Part shown: positions 17,653 through 25,902 of the stretch, one piece after another
Layout: the number at the start of each line of letters is the position of its first letter
Numbering within the stretch: position 1 is the first letter of the stretch
Assembly (NCBI GenBank): GCA_018401215.1
Contig: JAGYLA010000004.1
Coordinates: 1 to 39,669, forward strand
Reading direction: 5' to 3'
Length of the DNA stretch: 39,669 bases
DNA from: Bacilli bacterium
GTDB taxonomy: Bacteria; Bacillota_I; Bacilli_A; MAG-NZ
The notes under the pieces: generated by a model
Told to the model about the DNA's origin: nothing
Databases searched by the model: none
Seen by the model: only the letters and a program-made list of their open reading frames with translations
Translations under genes and position numbers: made by a program

Positions 17653-18592
17653 ATGTTCCAAGTTCTTCAGCGATGATTTGTTGCAAGAGTTCGGGGTAAT
17701 CGGTAATGATGCCGTCGGCACCAATGCGAATCAAGTGACGCATCGTCTCAGGGTCATTGATCGTCCAGTAATGGACGGCAACCCCCAGGCGGTGTAAGCC
17801 ACCGGTCACAAAGCGGTTGTCCAAATGAATCCGGTTGATCACCGGGAACGAATATGACGTTGGAATGCTGATTGCGACAAACCGGTTGTCGCGATGAAAG
17901 ATCGTTGAGAACGCATACGAATGAAGCACCATCGTGCGAGTAGGTCCACTGCCGGCATTTAAATATAATTCTGGGAAGTTCGCCGCAAAGTAGTCCATGA
18001 TGTCATCGTGAAAACTTGCGACAAGGACGTGTTCTTCGAGTCCATACTTGAGAATCAAATCACCAAGCAGTTGTGCGGGACGGGTGCGCGGCGCATTTGC
18101 GTCCGCTTTGATTTCAATCACATACATCGCGTCTTGACCAAAGATTTGAAACAGTTCTTCGACGGTCGGGACATAGACTTCCTCGGCGACCCATTCGTTC
18201 AACGTCAATACTTGATAAGGAAATTGTCCATCGACATTGTATTTATACGCGCCATTGCAATTGGTGTAAATGAAGTCATAGGTAACATCCCAGCTGACCA
18301 CATCACACTGCGTCAATTGTCGTAAATTGCCGGTCACATTTTCGCCGTGACGAGTAATTAACACTTCATCGGCAGTTATTTGAACGTCCATTTCTAAGAT
18401 TGCACCGACTGAGTGCGCGTATCGAAAGGCTTTGAGTGTATTGTCAGGAGCAATGCCTTTGCCACCCGCATGGGCAATGACCAAGGGACGATCAGTTCGC
18501 CACGGGGTCTCACCAATCAACGAATGAGGTACAATACTTAAACTTGCATAGACAGCGACAAGGGCTGCCAAACCCATTAATAGTTTCTTCAT
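17651..18592 (-). CDS. Exported glycerophosphodiester phosphodiesterase
   Basis: A 313-residue enzyme that splits glycerophosphodiesters (deacylated phospholipids) into glycerol-3-phosphate and an alcohol. An N-terminal signal peptide or anchor is visible (MKKLLMGLAALVAVYASLSI). The GDPD TIM-barrel motifs are present: HAGG (His41) and APDNT in place of the usual HRG...PENT, LEMDVQ (Glu67, Asp69), RHGE (His82), YVIEIKAD (about 155-162) and the end WTINDPE with GADGIITDYPELL. The start ATG is supported by the signal peptide; the -10 lies 5 nt upstream and there is no Shine-Dalgarno site, so the message is probably leaderless. The ABC importer at 21557-25842 resembles glycerol-3-phosphate (Ugp) systems, which would suit this enzyme, although they are not in one operon. 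Confidence 0.9.
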   Translation of the reverse strand: MKKLLMGLAALVAVYASLSIVPHSLIGETPWRTDRPLVIAHAGGKGIAPDNTLKAFRYAHSVGAILEMDVQITADEVLITRHGENVTGNLRQLTQCDVVSWDVTYDFIYTNCNGAYKYNVDGQFPYQVLTLNEWVAEEVYVPTVEELFQIFGQDAMYVIEIKADANAPRTRPAQLLGDLILKYGLEEHVLVASFHDDIMDYFAANFPELYLNAGSGPTRTMVLHSYAFSTIFHRDNRFVAISIPTSYSFPVINRIHLDNRFVTGGLHRLGVAVHYWTINDPETMRHLIRIGADGIITDYPELLQQIIAEELGT

Positions 18593-18597
18593 GGCTT

Positions 18598-18625
18598 ATT
18601 ATAATCTATTTTGAGCATCAAACAA
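18598..18625 (-). promoter_or_regulatory. Promoter of the GDPD gene (leaderless)
   Basis: On the minus strand: TTGTTT (18625-18620), 16-nt spacer, consensus TATAAT (18603-18598), then 5 nt (AAGCC) to the ATG at 18592. The -35 lies in the T-tract of the upstream gene's terminator. Confidence 0.75.
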
Positions 18626-18648
18626 AAAACATCCTGATTAGGATGTTT
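18622..18648 (-). terminator. Terminator of the ICMT-like operon
   Basis: A perfect 8-bp stem (AACATCCT at 18628-18635 with AGGATGTT at 18640-18647) and a 4-nt loop, followed on the minus strand by six T. It lies 9 nt after the stop of the ICMT-like gene and overlaps the next promoter. Confidence 0.85.
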
Positions 18649-18656
18649 TAACTCGA

Positions 18657-19214
18657 TTACGGAAAGAGTCTTAGACGCTGTAACTTCCACTGAACATATC
18701 GTTCGCCAATCACTTCTTCCATTTTACGCTCTTCAAAGTTCATTCGCAGACGAATCACGACCATCATCGAGATCAAAGTGATCGGAAGAATCAACCAGTT
18801 TGTAAAAACCATGGGAATCGCAGTGATCAATAGAAACAACCCAAGGTACATGGGGTGTCGAAGATATCGATACACCCCATGTGAGATGAGTGGTTGGTTG
18901 GGTTCAATTTGGATGAACCGAGTATACAACGGCCCAAGTGTAATGCTTCCTGCATAGCGAAGTGACGTACCAAAGGCATAGAGAATCAATCCTACAACTC
19001 GAATTACATCACCCAGTAGTCCTTGAATAACAAATACTTCTTGGTTGTAGAGCAATCTTGACATTACAATGGTTGCAACAATGACTGCCGCAATCCAATC
19101 AAACCCAATGCGTTCTTTGAAAGTATACGCTTGGGTGCGTGGTCGAAAAACAAAAAACTCAAGCACCCAAGCAAAGCTAATCATTGAAAATAACAATTGA
19201 CTAACGAACGACAT
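18657..19214 (-). CDS. ICMT/PEMT-like membrane methyltransferase
   Basis: About 185 residues with four to five membrane helices and the signature of isoprenylcysteine carboxyl methyltransferase-like proteins: GVYRYLRHPMYLGLF (about residues 107-121) and the downstream R...NFEERKMEEVIGERYVQWK, which bind S-adenosylmethionine. Bacterial members methylate lipids or small molecules at the membrane; the substrate is not known here. I chose ATG 19214 because it has an AAGGG ribosome site at a good distance; longer frames to 19244 lie within the upstream gene. The gene overlaps the end of its upstream neighbour by 14 nt, so the two are co-translated. Confidence 0.82.
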   Translation of the reverse strand: MSFVSQLLFSMISFAWVLEFFVFRPRTQAYTFKERIGFDWIAAVIVATIVMSRLLYNQEVFVIQGLLGDVIRVVGLILYAFGTSLRYAGSITLGPLYTRFIQIEPNQPLISHGVYRYLRHPMYLGLFLLITAIPMVFTNWLILPITLISMMVVIRLRMNFEERKMEEVIGERYVQWKLQRLRLFP

Positions 19215-19740
19215 CTTTGAATCCCTTCCAACGTTGGATGACAACTTGAATCCATCCTATGATCATTAACGAGCCACTGAAACTTAAGATCGACCACTTC
19301 AAGAACGTCGACACTGCAGCGATATAGACCACAATGGATACCTCTATAGGATACAATCCCATCGCAAGCGATGCAAATAAATTTTCCATATAATCGAAAA
19401 AAATTGTAATCACCGCTAAATTAGCCAACCATTCCCGGCGTTGTAACCCACCGATTTTGATGCCAGTGTAAAAGAATGCGCCATACGCAAGCGGCCAAAT
19501 CAAATCAAACCCAAACCGAGTTTGGATGTAATGGGATCGCCCTGCTTCGCCGTATTCCAAAGCCCATGCATATAATTGAGCTGGTGTATAAAACAAACTT
19601 GTATCGGGACTGCCACTACCGGACGTCACATTCGCAAACGCAAGGGCTTGCGCGGGCAAGACAACAATAAGAAAGAACACGAAAACAATCAAACTAACGA
19701 CAAAATGAATCCAAGTGACATGTAACAACAATCGTTTCAT
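19201..19740 (-). CDS. Four-helix membrane protein of unknown function
   Basis: About 179 residues. Hydrophobic helices are seen near the N-terminus (VTWIHFVVSLIVFVFFLIVV), around GFDLIWPLAYGAFFYTG, LANLAVITIFFDYMENLF and near the C-terminus (FLKWSILSFSGSLMIIGW). The short extracytoplasmic-looking stretch after helix 1 has PDTSLFYTPAQLYAWALEYG. I do not recognise the family with certainty. ATG 19740 is preferred because GAGGGA lies 7 nt upstream; an in-frame ATG at 19755 falls at the predicted transcription start. It overlaps the methyltransferase gene and shares its operon, so a joint membrane role is likely. The promoter region is shared with the divergent gamma-glutamyltransferase gene. 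Confidence 0.75.
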   Translation of the reverse strand: MKRLLLHVTWIHFVVSLIVFVFFLIVVLPAQALAFANVTSGSGSPDTSLFYTPAQLYAWALEYGEAGRSHYIQTRFGFDLIWPLAYGAFFYTGIKIGGLQRREWLANLAVITIFFDYMENLFASLAMGLYPIEVSIVVYIAAVSTFLKWSILSFSGSLMIIGWIQVVIQRWKGFKDVVR

Positions 19741-19762
19741 CAATGAGTCCCTCATTCTACTG

Positions 19763-19777
19763 ATTGTATGCTATCAT
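19763..19777. promoter_or_regulatory. Overlapping divergent promoters (membrane protein / GGT)
   Basis: Minus strand: TACAAT (19768-19763), 22 nt before the ATG at 19740. Plus strand: extended -10 TGC-TATCAT (19769-19777), followed by AAAGGAG and the ATG at 19798. The two -10 elements nearly touch, so RNA polymerase can probably use only one side at a time. Confidence 0.6.
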
Positions 19778-19797
19778 GTGCGACAAAGGAGTTCCAT

Positions 19798-21392
19798 ATG
19801 AACCTAAAAGTAAGCAATCCCTTTTTATCTCAGCGCCATCCCGTCGTTGCCAAACACGGTGTGGTCGCAACTACGCAACCTTTGGCTGCAACCATTGGGC
19901 TTGATATTTTAAAACAAGGAGGCAATGCGATTGACGCTGCGATTGCAACCGCTGCCGCGATGACGGTGTGTGAACCCACCGCCAACGGCATTGGTGGCGA
20001 TGCGTTTGTGATTGTTTATTCCAAGGGCGAGTTATATGGCTTAAACGCAAGTGGTAAATCCCCCGCATCGATTAGCATTGACGCCATCAAACAAAAAGGC
20101 AACGCGACGATGCCGCAATTTGGTGTCGATTCGATCACCGTCCCCGGTGTACCCAAAGCATGGGCTGATTTGCAAGCTCGCTTTGGTACCAAACCCCTTG
20201 CTGAGTTATTGGAACCAGCGGCAAACCTCGCGCAAACTGGCTACGCCGTCTCGCCGCAATTGTCGGACATGTGGACTCGCTCCAACAAACGATATCAAAC
20301 AATCTTTACCGACAAGATGTTCGAGCCTTGGTTTGACTTGTTTACCACCAATGGTGTTGCGCCTGAAGTGGGGTCTGTCTGGTCGTCCCTAGAGATGGCA
20401 CAAACACTGCGCACCATTGGGGCCACGAATGCGAATGATTTTTATACGGGATCACTTGCCACTCAAATCGCGGACTTTGTTCAGGCACACGGTGGGTATC
20501 TATCAGCTGCTGACTTAGCAAATCACCAAAATGAATGGGTCACCCCAATTAGCGTCAATTACAAGGGCGTTGACGTGTGGGAACTGCCGCCCAATGGTCA
20601 AGGCATCGTCGCCTTGCAAGCATTATCGATGCTGGCAAACGAATCCCATCCTTACGGAGAGGTCGAATCGATTCACCGACAAATCGAAGCAATCAAACTC
20701 TCGTTTGCCGATGGCATGACATGGGTCACCGATCCCGCCATGATGACGCTAAGCCCGAGTGATTTCTTAGCGGCAAGCTATATGAAACAACGTGCCGCGT
20801 TGATCACCGACAAGGCTCAAGTCTTTCCAACCGGACTTCCTTCTTCTGCCGGAACAATTTACTTGTGCACGGCAGATAACGACGGCAACATGGTGAGCTA
20901 CATTCAAAGTAATTTTTATGGGTTTGGCTCAGGCATTGTCATTCCCGGCACGGGGATTAGTATGCAAAACCGTGGCTTTAGTTTTTCGCTTGATGAAACT
21001 CACGCCAATGCCTTGGCGCCAAACAAACGAACGTATCATACAATCATCCCAGGCTTCTTGACCAAAGACGGTCAACCTCTTGGTCCCTTTGGGATCATGG
21101 GGGGATACACGCAACCCCAAGCGCACTTGCAAGTGGTGATGCATTTGGGTGATCGTTACAATGAATCCGCAAGCCGCACTCGATGCGCCTCGCTGGCAAT
21201 GGATGCAGGACTTGACGATTCATGTCGAACCACAGTTTCCACTTGTGCGTTGATGCCGATGCCAAAGGCCGCCGATGGTTGTCTTGGAAGAATCATTGAC
21301 CTTTGGTCGTGGTCAAGTCATTTTACGGCTTAGTGATGCGACATATGTTGCTGGCAGTGAAAGTCGCCGAAGGAATTGCGGCATTTTATTAA
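19798..21392 (+). CDS. Gamma-glutamyltransferase, YwrD-like, frameshifted near the 3' end
   Basis: An Ntn-hydrolase that matures by self-cleavage and transfers or hydrolyses gamma-glutamyl groups (glutathione and related peptides). Motifs: QGGNAIDAAIATAAAM (about 40-55), ANGIGGDAF, SITVPGVPKAW, ELPPNGQG, and the cleavage site with the nucleophile Thr in SSAGTIYLCTADNDGN, then GFGSGIVIPGTGISMQNRG. There is no signal peptide, as in cytosolic YwrD-type members. The start ATG has AAAGGAG upstream; longer alternatives lie before the ribosome site. The first frame stays open to 21335, but after about 21155 the conserved tail continues in other frames (NPQAALDAPRWQWMQD, then GRGQVILRLSDATY and EGIAAFY) to a TAA at 21390-21392. 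About three single-base shifts are needed. Confidence 0.88.
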
Positions 21393-21556
21393 CAACGAAT
21401 TTACGAAAAAAAATATTAATAGTGAATCGTCAAGCAGCTTTGCGAAATATACGAACTCCAAAATTTTGGTAGCACTTTCATTGGTTTTTGTGCCAAAACT
21501 TCTATCTGAATGTTTGTTAGATAAGTTTAATAGAGATAGATAACATTCAGGTCTTC
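21393..21556. promoter_or_regulatory. Region with palindromes upstream of the ABC importer operon
   Basis: 164 nt without a gene. It contains a perfect 12-bp palindrome CCAAAATTTTGG (21458-21469), a further CCAAAA half-site near 21493, and a 9-bp inverted repeat CTGAATGTT/AACATTCAG (21506-21514 and 21542-21550) ending 7 nt before the ATPase ATG. Such symmetric sites suit a LacI-type or similar repressor of a sugar-type importer. No clear consensus -35/-10 pair stands out. Confidence 0.4.
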
Positions 21557-22643
21557 ATGACATCAAATTGTCCAATCTAACGAAAACCTTTCAACAAAAA
21601 AAACAATCAGACGTCGTTGCGGTAAACGCAATGAACCTTACTATCCCCTCAGGCACTTTAGTTGGATTACTTGGACCCTCTGGGTGCGGAAAATCGACGA
21701 CCCTATACATGATTTCTGGTCTTTTGGCACCCACCGAAGGATCGATTTTTTTTGGGGATGAAGATGTAACGGCAGTTCCACTTGTAGCACGGGATTGGCT
21801 TGGTGTTTCAAAATTATGCCTTATATCCACACATGACGGTTCGTCGAAATATCTCGTTTCCGTTAGAAAACTCCAAAGAAATTAAAGCGATGTATCCTAA
21901 CCGCAAAGAACGCAAAGAATACATCGAACAAACCGTGCTAGAAACCGCACGGATTGTTAAAACCGAGGACTTGCTGAATCGTAAACCTGGTCAATTGTCA
22001 GGCGGTCAGCAACAACGTGTCGCAATTGCCCGTGCCTTGGCGAAAAAGAAGCCCTAGTATTATTACTGGATGAACCACTGTCAAATTTAGATGCGCGTTT
22101 GCGCTTAGAAACGCGTGAAGAAATCAAGCGCATTCAACGCGAAACCAATGTCACAACCATCTTTGTGACGCACGATGAAGAAGAGGCGGTAAAGGCATCT
22201 CACAGTTCCATCGTCGTGATGAAAGATGGCGTCATTCAACAAAACGATGCACCCCCAATCCGTAGCCTATGGCGTCAGGCAATGAGTTCGTTGCACGCTT
22301 CTTAGGTAACCCCCAATCAACGTCTTTCTAACCAGGCACCAATGGGAACGATGTTGTGATGATTGGTGACGCTACAGTCAGGACCTGTAGCAAATAGTTC
22401 GATCGATGTCGGAATTCGTCCTGAATCGTTCAAACAAGGTGAAACAGGACTACCCGTGGTGGTGACCATGGTGGAAACGATTGGTCGCGATAAGCTCGTC
22501 CGATTTGTCACCACCGATCGACAAACAGGGCCAGCGTTACTCAGAAGCGGATGTTCAAAGTAACGACTAATGAGACGATTCACTTGCAAGTACGAGACAA
22601 AGGCGTCTTCTTCTTTGATGAACAAGGAGGTCGATTAACCTAA
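21557..22643 (+). pseudogene. ABC importer ATPase, MalK/UgpC type, multiply frameshifted
   Basis: All parts of a MalK/UgpC/MsmK-type ATPase of about 360 residues are present in order but in changing frames: an N-terminus (SNLTKTFQQKK), Walker A (GPSGCGKST near 21680), Q-loop (VFQNYALYPHMTV near 21805), signature (LSGGQQQRVAIARAL near 22000), Walker B (LLLDEPLSNLDARLR near 22065), switch His (FVTHDEEEA near 22165) and the C-terminal regulatory TOBE-like domain (IDVGIRPESF near 22400, ending DEQGGRLT). Shifts lie near 21575, 21797, 22050, 22260-22300, 22345-22390 and 22550-22575. The end TAA overlaps the permease ATG (TAATG). The protein would energise the importer of the next three genes. Confidence 0.85.
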
Positions 22644-23542
22644 TGGTTGGATTGTCAAAACGCAAACAATATACGCAAGCATTTTTGTATTTGTTCCCCG
22701 CCGTCTTTTTGATAGGCTTGTGGGTGATTTATCCTGTCTACGGTTCAATTCGTATGAGTTTCTTTACCGAATGGAATTTGTTCACCCAAGAAGGAACCGG
22801 ATTTGGCTTGGACAATTATATTAAAGTATGGAATGACAGTCAGTTCCAACTCGCCTTATCTAACACACTGGTATATACCTTTTGGGTCGTGCCGGTCTCA
22901 ATTGCCGCGTCACTCATCATCGCTGTCTTATTAAGCAATAAGATGCGCGGGATGAAAGTCTTTGAATCGATCTTCTTCTTACCTTATATTACAAATATCA
23001 TTGCGATTGGCCTTGCGTTTCGTTTTATTTTCCACTCCCGCGTTGGTGCGATTACGGGTGTCTTCAATTTGCTGGGTCTAGAGCCCATCGGTTGGTTGAA
23101 TGACCCTGAATGGGCACTGATCACTTTAATCATTTTTGGTGTTTGGGGTGGTTTGGCCTTTAAGATTGTCATCTTTATGGCGGGACTGCAAAACATTGAC
23201 CCGCAATATTACCAAGCAGCGAAAATTGATGGCGCCGGACGCATGAAGACCTTCTTTCGCATTAGCTTACCGTTACTCGCTCCGATTGTTGCCTACATTA
23301 CCGTCATCTCGTTGATTGGTTCAATCAAAGTCTATGTTGAGATCATCGGAATCTTTGGTGGGGGTAGTTCTGGCGCTGGGCCAGCAAATAGCGCATTGAG
23401 TATTGTCTATTATGTGTATCAAAAATTCTACCAAGAATCCTTACCGACGATTGCGGCGGCCGCAAGTGTCATGATGTTTGGGTTTATCTTAATCATTACG
23501 ATTGTTCAGTTGTGGATCAATCGACGTCGGTTGACGGTGTAA
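22643..23542 (+). CDS. ABC importer permease 1 (MalF/UgpA type)
   Basis: A 299-residue permease of the carbohydrate uptake family 1, with six predicted membrane helices and the EAA loop that docks to the ATPase (QAAKIDGAGRMKTFFRISLP, about residues 193-212). The N-terminus (KRKQYTQAFLYLFPAVFLIG) is typical of MalF/UgpA-like partners without the long extra periplasmic domain of E. coli MalF. The start overlaps the ATPase stop (TAATG) and AAGGAGG lies about 11 nt upstream. It works with the next gene as a heterodimer. The frame is intact, in contrast to the neighbouring ATPase gene. Confidence 0.93.
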   Translation: MVGLSKRKQYTQAFLYLFPAVFLIGLWVIYPVYGSIRMSFFTEWNLFTQEGTGFGLDNYIKVWNDSQFQLALSNTLVYTFWVVPVSIAASLIIAVLLSNKMRGMKVFESIFFLPYITNIIAIGLAFRFIFHSRVGAITGVFNLLGLEPIGWLNDPEWALITLIIFGVWGGLAFKIVIFMAGLQNIDPQYYQAAKIDGAGRMKTFFRISLPLLAPIVAYITVISLIGSIKVYVEIIGIFGGGSSGAGPANSALSIVYYVYQKFYQESLPTIAAAASVMMFGFILIITIVQLWINRRRLTV

Positions 23543-23544
23543 TC

Positions 23545-24450
23545 ATGGCTCAACCATTGACCTTTGCAACATCAAAATCTAATAAAGTACTTCGCCAAGT
23601 GGCCGTCTATCTGTTCTTAAGTCTTGGTGCATTGTTTATGATTTTCCCGTTTTATTGGATGATTTCAGGTAGTTTCAAGACCTATCAAGAAATTGTCACT
23701 TCACCGATTGTATGGATTCCCGCAACCATCTCCTTGGTCAATTACCAAGAAGCACTTAGTGTTGCCCCGTTCATTATTTACCTTCAAAACACCGTAATTG
23801 TTGCGGTCGCGAATTCCATCCTTACATTACTGACGACCATTCTTGCGGCCTTTGCCTTCTCGCAGTTTACCTTCAAGGGACGCGATACGCTCTTTGCCTT
23901 ATTGCTCGCAACCTTAATGATTCCTAGTGAGTTGTTGATCATCACGAACTATTCCACGGTTGTACAACTAGGGCGTTGGAACAAAACACTGACCGAGACG
24001 TTCTCGGTCATTCCCCAAGTCATTGGGATTGATACGTATGGCGCGTTGATCGTTCCGTTCATCGCGAGTATCTTTTATATTTATCTATTGCGCCAATTTT
24101 TCAACCAAATTCCCCGCCAACTCTACTTGGCGGCGAAAGTTGATGGTTGTAGCGATTGGAAATACATGTGGACGATCATGGTGCCCAACAGCATCAATGC
24201 CTTGATCACGATCGGTTTGTTTAACTTTATTGCAAGTTGGAACGCGTACATTTGGCCACTTCTAGTGACCAACAATGTAGAAATGCGCGTCTTAAGCATC
24301 GGGCTCAGATATTTTACCGGCGAAGCCGGCAGTGAGTATCACTTGTTGATGGCAGCAGGAACGTTTGTTGTCATGCCACTGCTAGTGCTGTATTTGTTTA
24401 CTCGCCGCTTCATTATCGCTGGAGTTGCCCGCTCCGGCATCAAAGGGTAG
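23545..24450 (+). CDS. ABC importer permease 2 (MalG/UgpE type)
   Basis: A 301-residue second permease of the same importer, with six membrane helices and the EAA loop LAAKVDGCSDWKYMWTIMVP (about residues 196-215). The N-terminal helix is followed by the family pattern FPFYWMISGSFKT. The ATG at 23545 comes two bases after the MalF-type stop; no good Shine-Dalgarno site is seen, so translation is probably coupled. A longer frame beginning at 23512 would overlap the previous gene and is not preferred. Cysteines and charged residues in the membrane give no hint of substrate. Confidence 0.92.
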   Translation: MAQPLTFATSKSNKVLRQVAVYLFLSLGALFMIFPFYWMISGSFKTYQEIVTSPIVWIPATISLVNYQEALSVAPFIIYLQNTVIVAVANSILTLLTTILAAFAFSQFTFKGRDTLFALLLATLMIPSELLIITNYSTVVQLGRWNKTLTETFSVIPQVIGIDTYGALIVPFIASIFYIYLLRQFFNQIPRQLYLAAKVDGCSDWKYMWTIMVPNSINALITIGLFNFIASWNAYIWPLLVTNNVEMRVLSIGLRYFTGEAGSEYHLLMAAGTFVVMPLLVLYLFTRRFIIAGVARSGIKG

Positions 24451-24479
24451 CAATTCGAGCGTAATGCTCTTATGATTGC
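24450..24479 (+). other. Intercistronic stem-loop before the binding-protein gene
   Basis: GCAAT (24450-24454) can pair with ATTGC (24475-24479), and GAGC with GCTC inside it around a GTAAT loop. It is followed by an A-run, not T, so it is not a terminator. Such stems between permease and binding-protein genes often protect the highly expressed binding-protein message; that role is inference. Confidence 0.4.
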
Positions 24480-24501
24480 AAAAAAAAAAGGAGAACTATC
24501 A

Positions 24502-25842
24502 ATGAAAAAAGTATTGACCTTACTTCTATCGGTTGGATTGGTCTTTGGGTTAGCTGCATGTGCGGAAGAAACTCCAGCACCAACGACACCTTCGACACCT
24601 ACAACTCCAACCACACCAACGACTCCAGCAGAGCCTGCTGGTCGTACTCTACCACGTGGTGTTACGATTGAATTCTGGCACTCCATGAGTGGTCCAAACG
24701 GTGATGCCGTTCAATATTTGGTGGACCGTTTCAATGCGGAAAACGAATATGGAATTACTGTCAACGCAACCTACCAAGGTGGATATAACGATGCCCACCA
24801 AAAGGTAACTGCAGCGTTAGTTGCAGGCGATTATCCTGACATTGGACAAGCGTATGGAAATAACGTTGTGACGTATTTCCCTTCCGGTCAAGTTGTACAA
24901 CTGGATGAATTCATCTTTGACCCAGAATGGGGAATCGAAGACTTTGAAGACATCTTAGTTGGATACCGTAACGAAGCAAGTGCGTTTGAAGATGGAAAAT
25001 ATTACATCTTACCATTCTCCAAATCGACTGAAGTATTATATTACAACCCAGATTTCTTCAACAAAGAAGGATTATGGGCAGACCGCGAAGGCGATGTCTT
25101 TACTCCACCTGAAACTTGGGAAGAGTTAGAAACTACCGCAAAAGCGATCACCGCAATCACAGGAAAACCTGCCTTTGGCTATGACTCACTAGCGAACTTG
25201 TTTATCATCTGGACACAACAAAATGGTGGAACGTATACGGCTGCAGATGGTAGCATCTTGTTCAATAACTTTGAAGCAGTTCAAGCCGTTGAATACTTCG
25301 CTCGCGGTGTTCGTGAAGGATACTTCCGCGTTGCTGGTGATGACCGATACCTCTCTGGACCATTCGTTTCTGGCGATGTCATGATGTACATTGGTTCCAC
25401 ATCAGGTTCGGTATTCAACCGTTCTGATTTGTTCGATTTTGAATCGGCACAAGTCCCAATGGGTAAAGTTCGTCGCGTCATTCAACAAGGAGCTAACTTC
25501 TTCATGTTGGATAATGGAGACGATAGAAAATTAGCAGCATTCACATTCATCAACTTTGTCCTTGCCGCAGAAAATACGGTAGAGTGGGCAATGCGTTCTG
25601 GCTACTTACCAGTACGTGCGAGTGCTCGTGAATTACCTGTATATAAAGAATTCTTAGATTCCAACGTGAACCCAACAAAAGTAACGGGAGCGAGCTACTT
25701 AGCAAGTGATTACACCTTTGACCCGATCTTTGCGGAAAGCTTCTCTGTTCGTCAAGCTGTAGAAGTTGCGGTGGAAGAAGTTCTTGCAGGACAAAAAACA
25801 GCAGCAGCTGCCATCCAAGACGCATACGACGGATTGCAATAA
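24502..25842 (+). CDS. ABC importer substrate-binding lipoprotein (UgpB/MalE type)
   Basis: A 446-residue family 1 extracellular solute-binding protein. It starts with a lipoprotein signal (MKKVLTLLLSVGLVFGLAAC, lipid-modified Cys20) and a flexible Thr/Pro linker (repeats of TTPTTP, about 28-45), then the ligand-binding domain. The opening IEFWHSMSGPNGDA and the pattern LVDRFNAENEYGI resemble UgpB-type (glycerol-3-phosphate or glycerophosphodiester) binding proteins more than maltose-binding ones, but many sugar-binding proteins share this. Start: ATG 24502 with AAAGGAG 8 nt upstream; a longer frame to 24472 includes the ribosome site. A terminator follows at 25860-25889. Confidence 0.92.
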   Translation: MKKVLTLLLSVGLVFGLAACAEETPAPTTPSTPTTPTTPTTPAEPAGRTLPRGVTIEFWHSMSGPNGDAVQYLVDRFNAENEYGITVNATYQGGYNDAHQKVTAALVAGDYPDIGQAYGNNVVTYFPSGQVVQLDEFIFDPEWGIEDFEDILVGYRNEASAFEDGKYYILPFSKSTEVLYYNPDFFNKEGLWADREGDVFTPPETWEELETTAKAITAITGKPAFGYDSLANLFIIWTQQNGGTYTAADGSILFNNFEAVQAVEYFARGVREGYFRVAGDDRYLSGPFVSGDVMMYIGSTSGSVFNRSDLFDFESAQVPMGKVRRVIQQGANFFMLDNGDDRKLAAFTFINFVLAAENTVEWAMRSGYLPVRASARELPVYKEFLDSNVNPTKVTGASYLASDYTFDPIFAESFSVRQAVEVAVEEVLAGQKTAAAAIQDAYDGLQ

Positions 25843-25859
25843 CAAACGAATTGTAGTAC

Positions 25860-25889
25860 GAAAAATGGGGCAATCTGCTCCCGTTTTTC
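25860..25889 (+). terminator. Terminator after the binding-protein gene
   Basis: GAAAAATGGG pairs with CCCGTTTTTC (one G-T pair) around a loop containing CAATCTG. The 3' arm ends in five T. It sits between the importer operon and the nuclease lipoprotein gene, whose ribosome site (AGGAGG at 25892-25897) follows at once, so some read-through is plausible. Confidence 0.7.
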
Positions 25890-25902
25890 ATAGGAGGTTC
25901 TT

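Noticed and set aside
24450-24490. Stem-loop before the binding-protein gene as a terminator
   Set aside because: It is followed by A, not T, on the coding strand, and the operon logic needs read-through.
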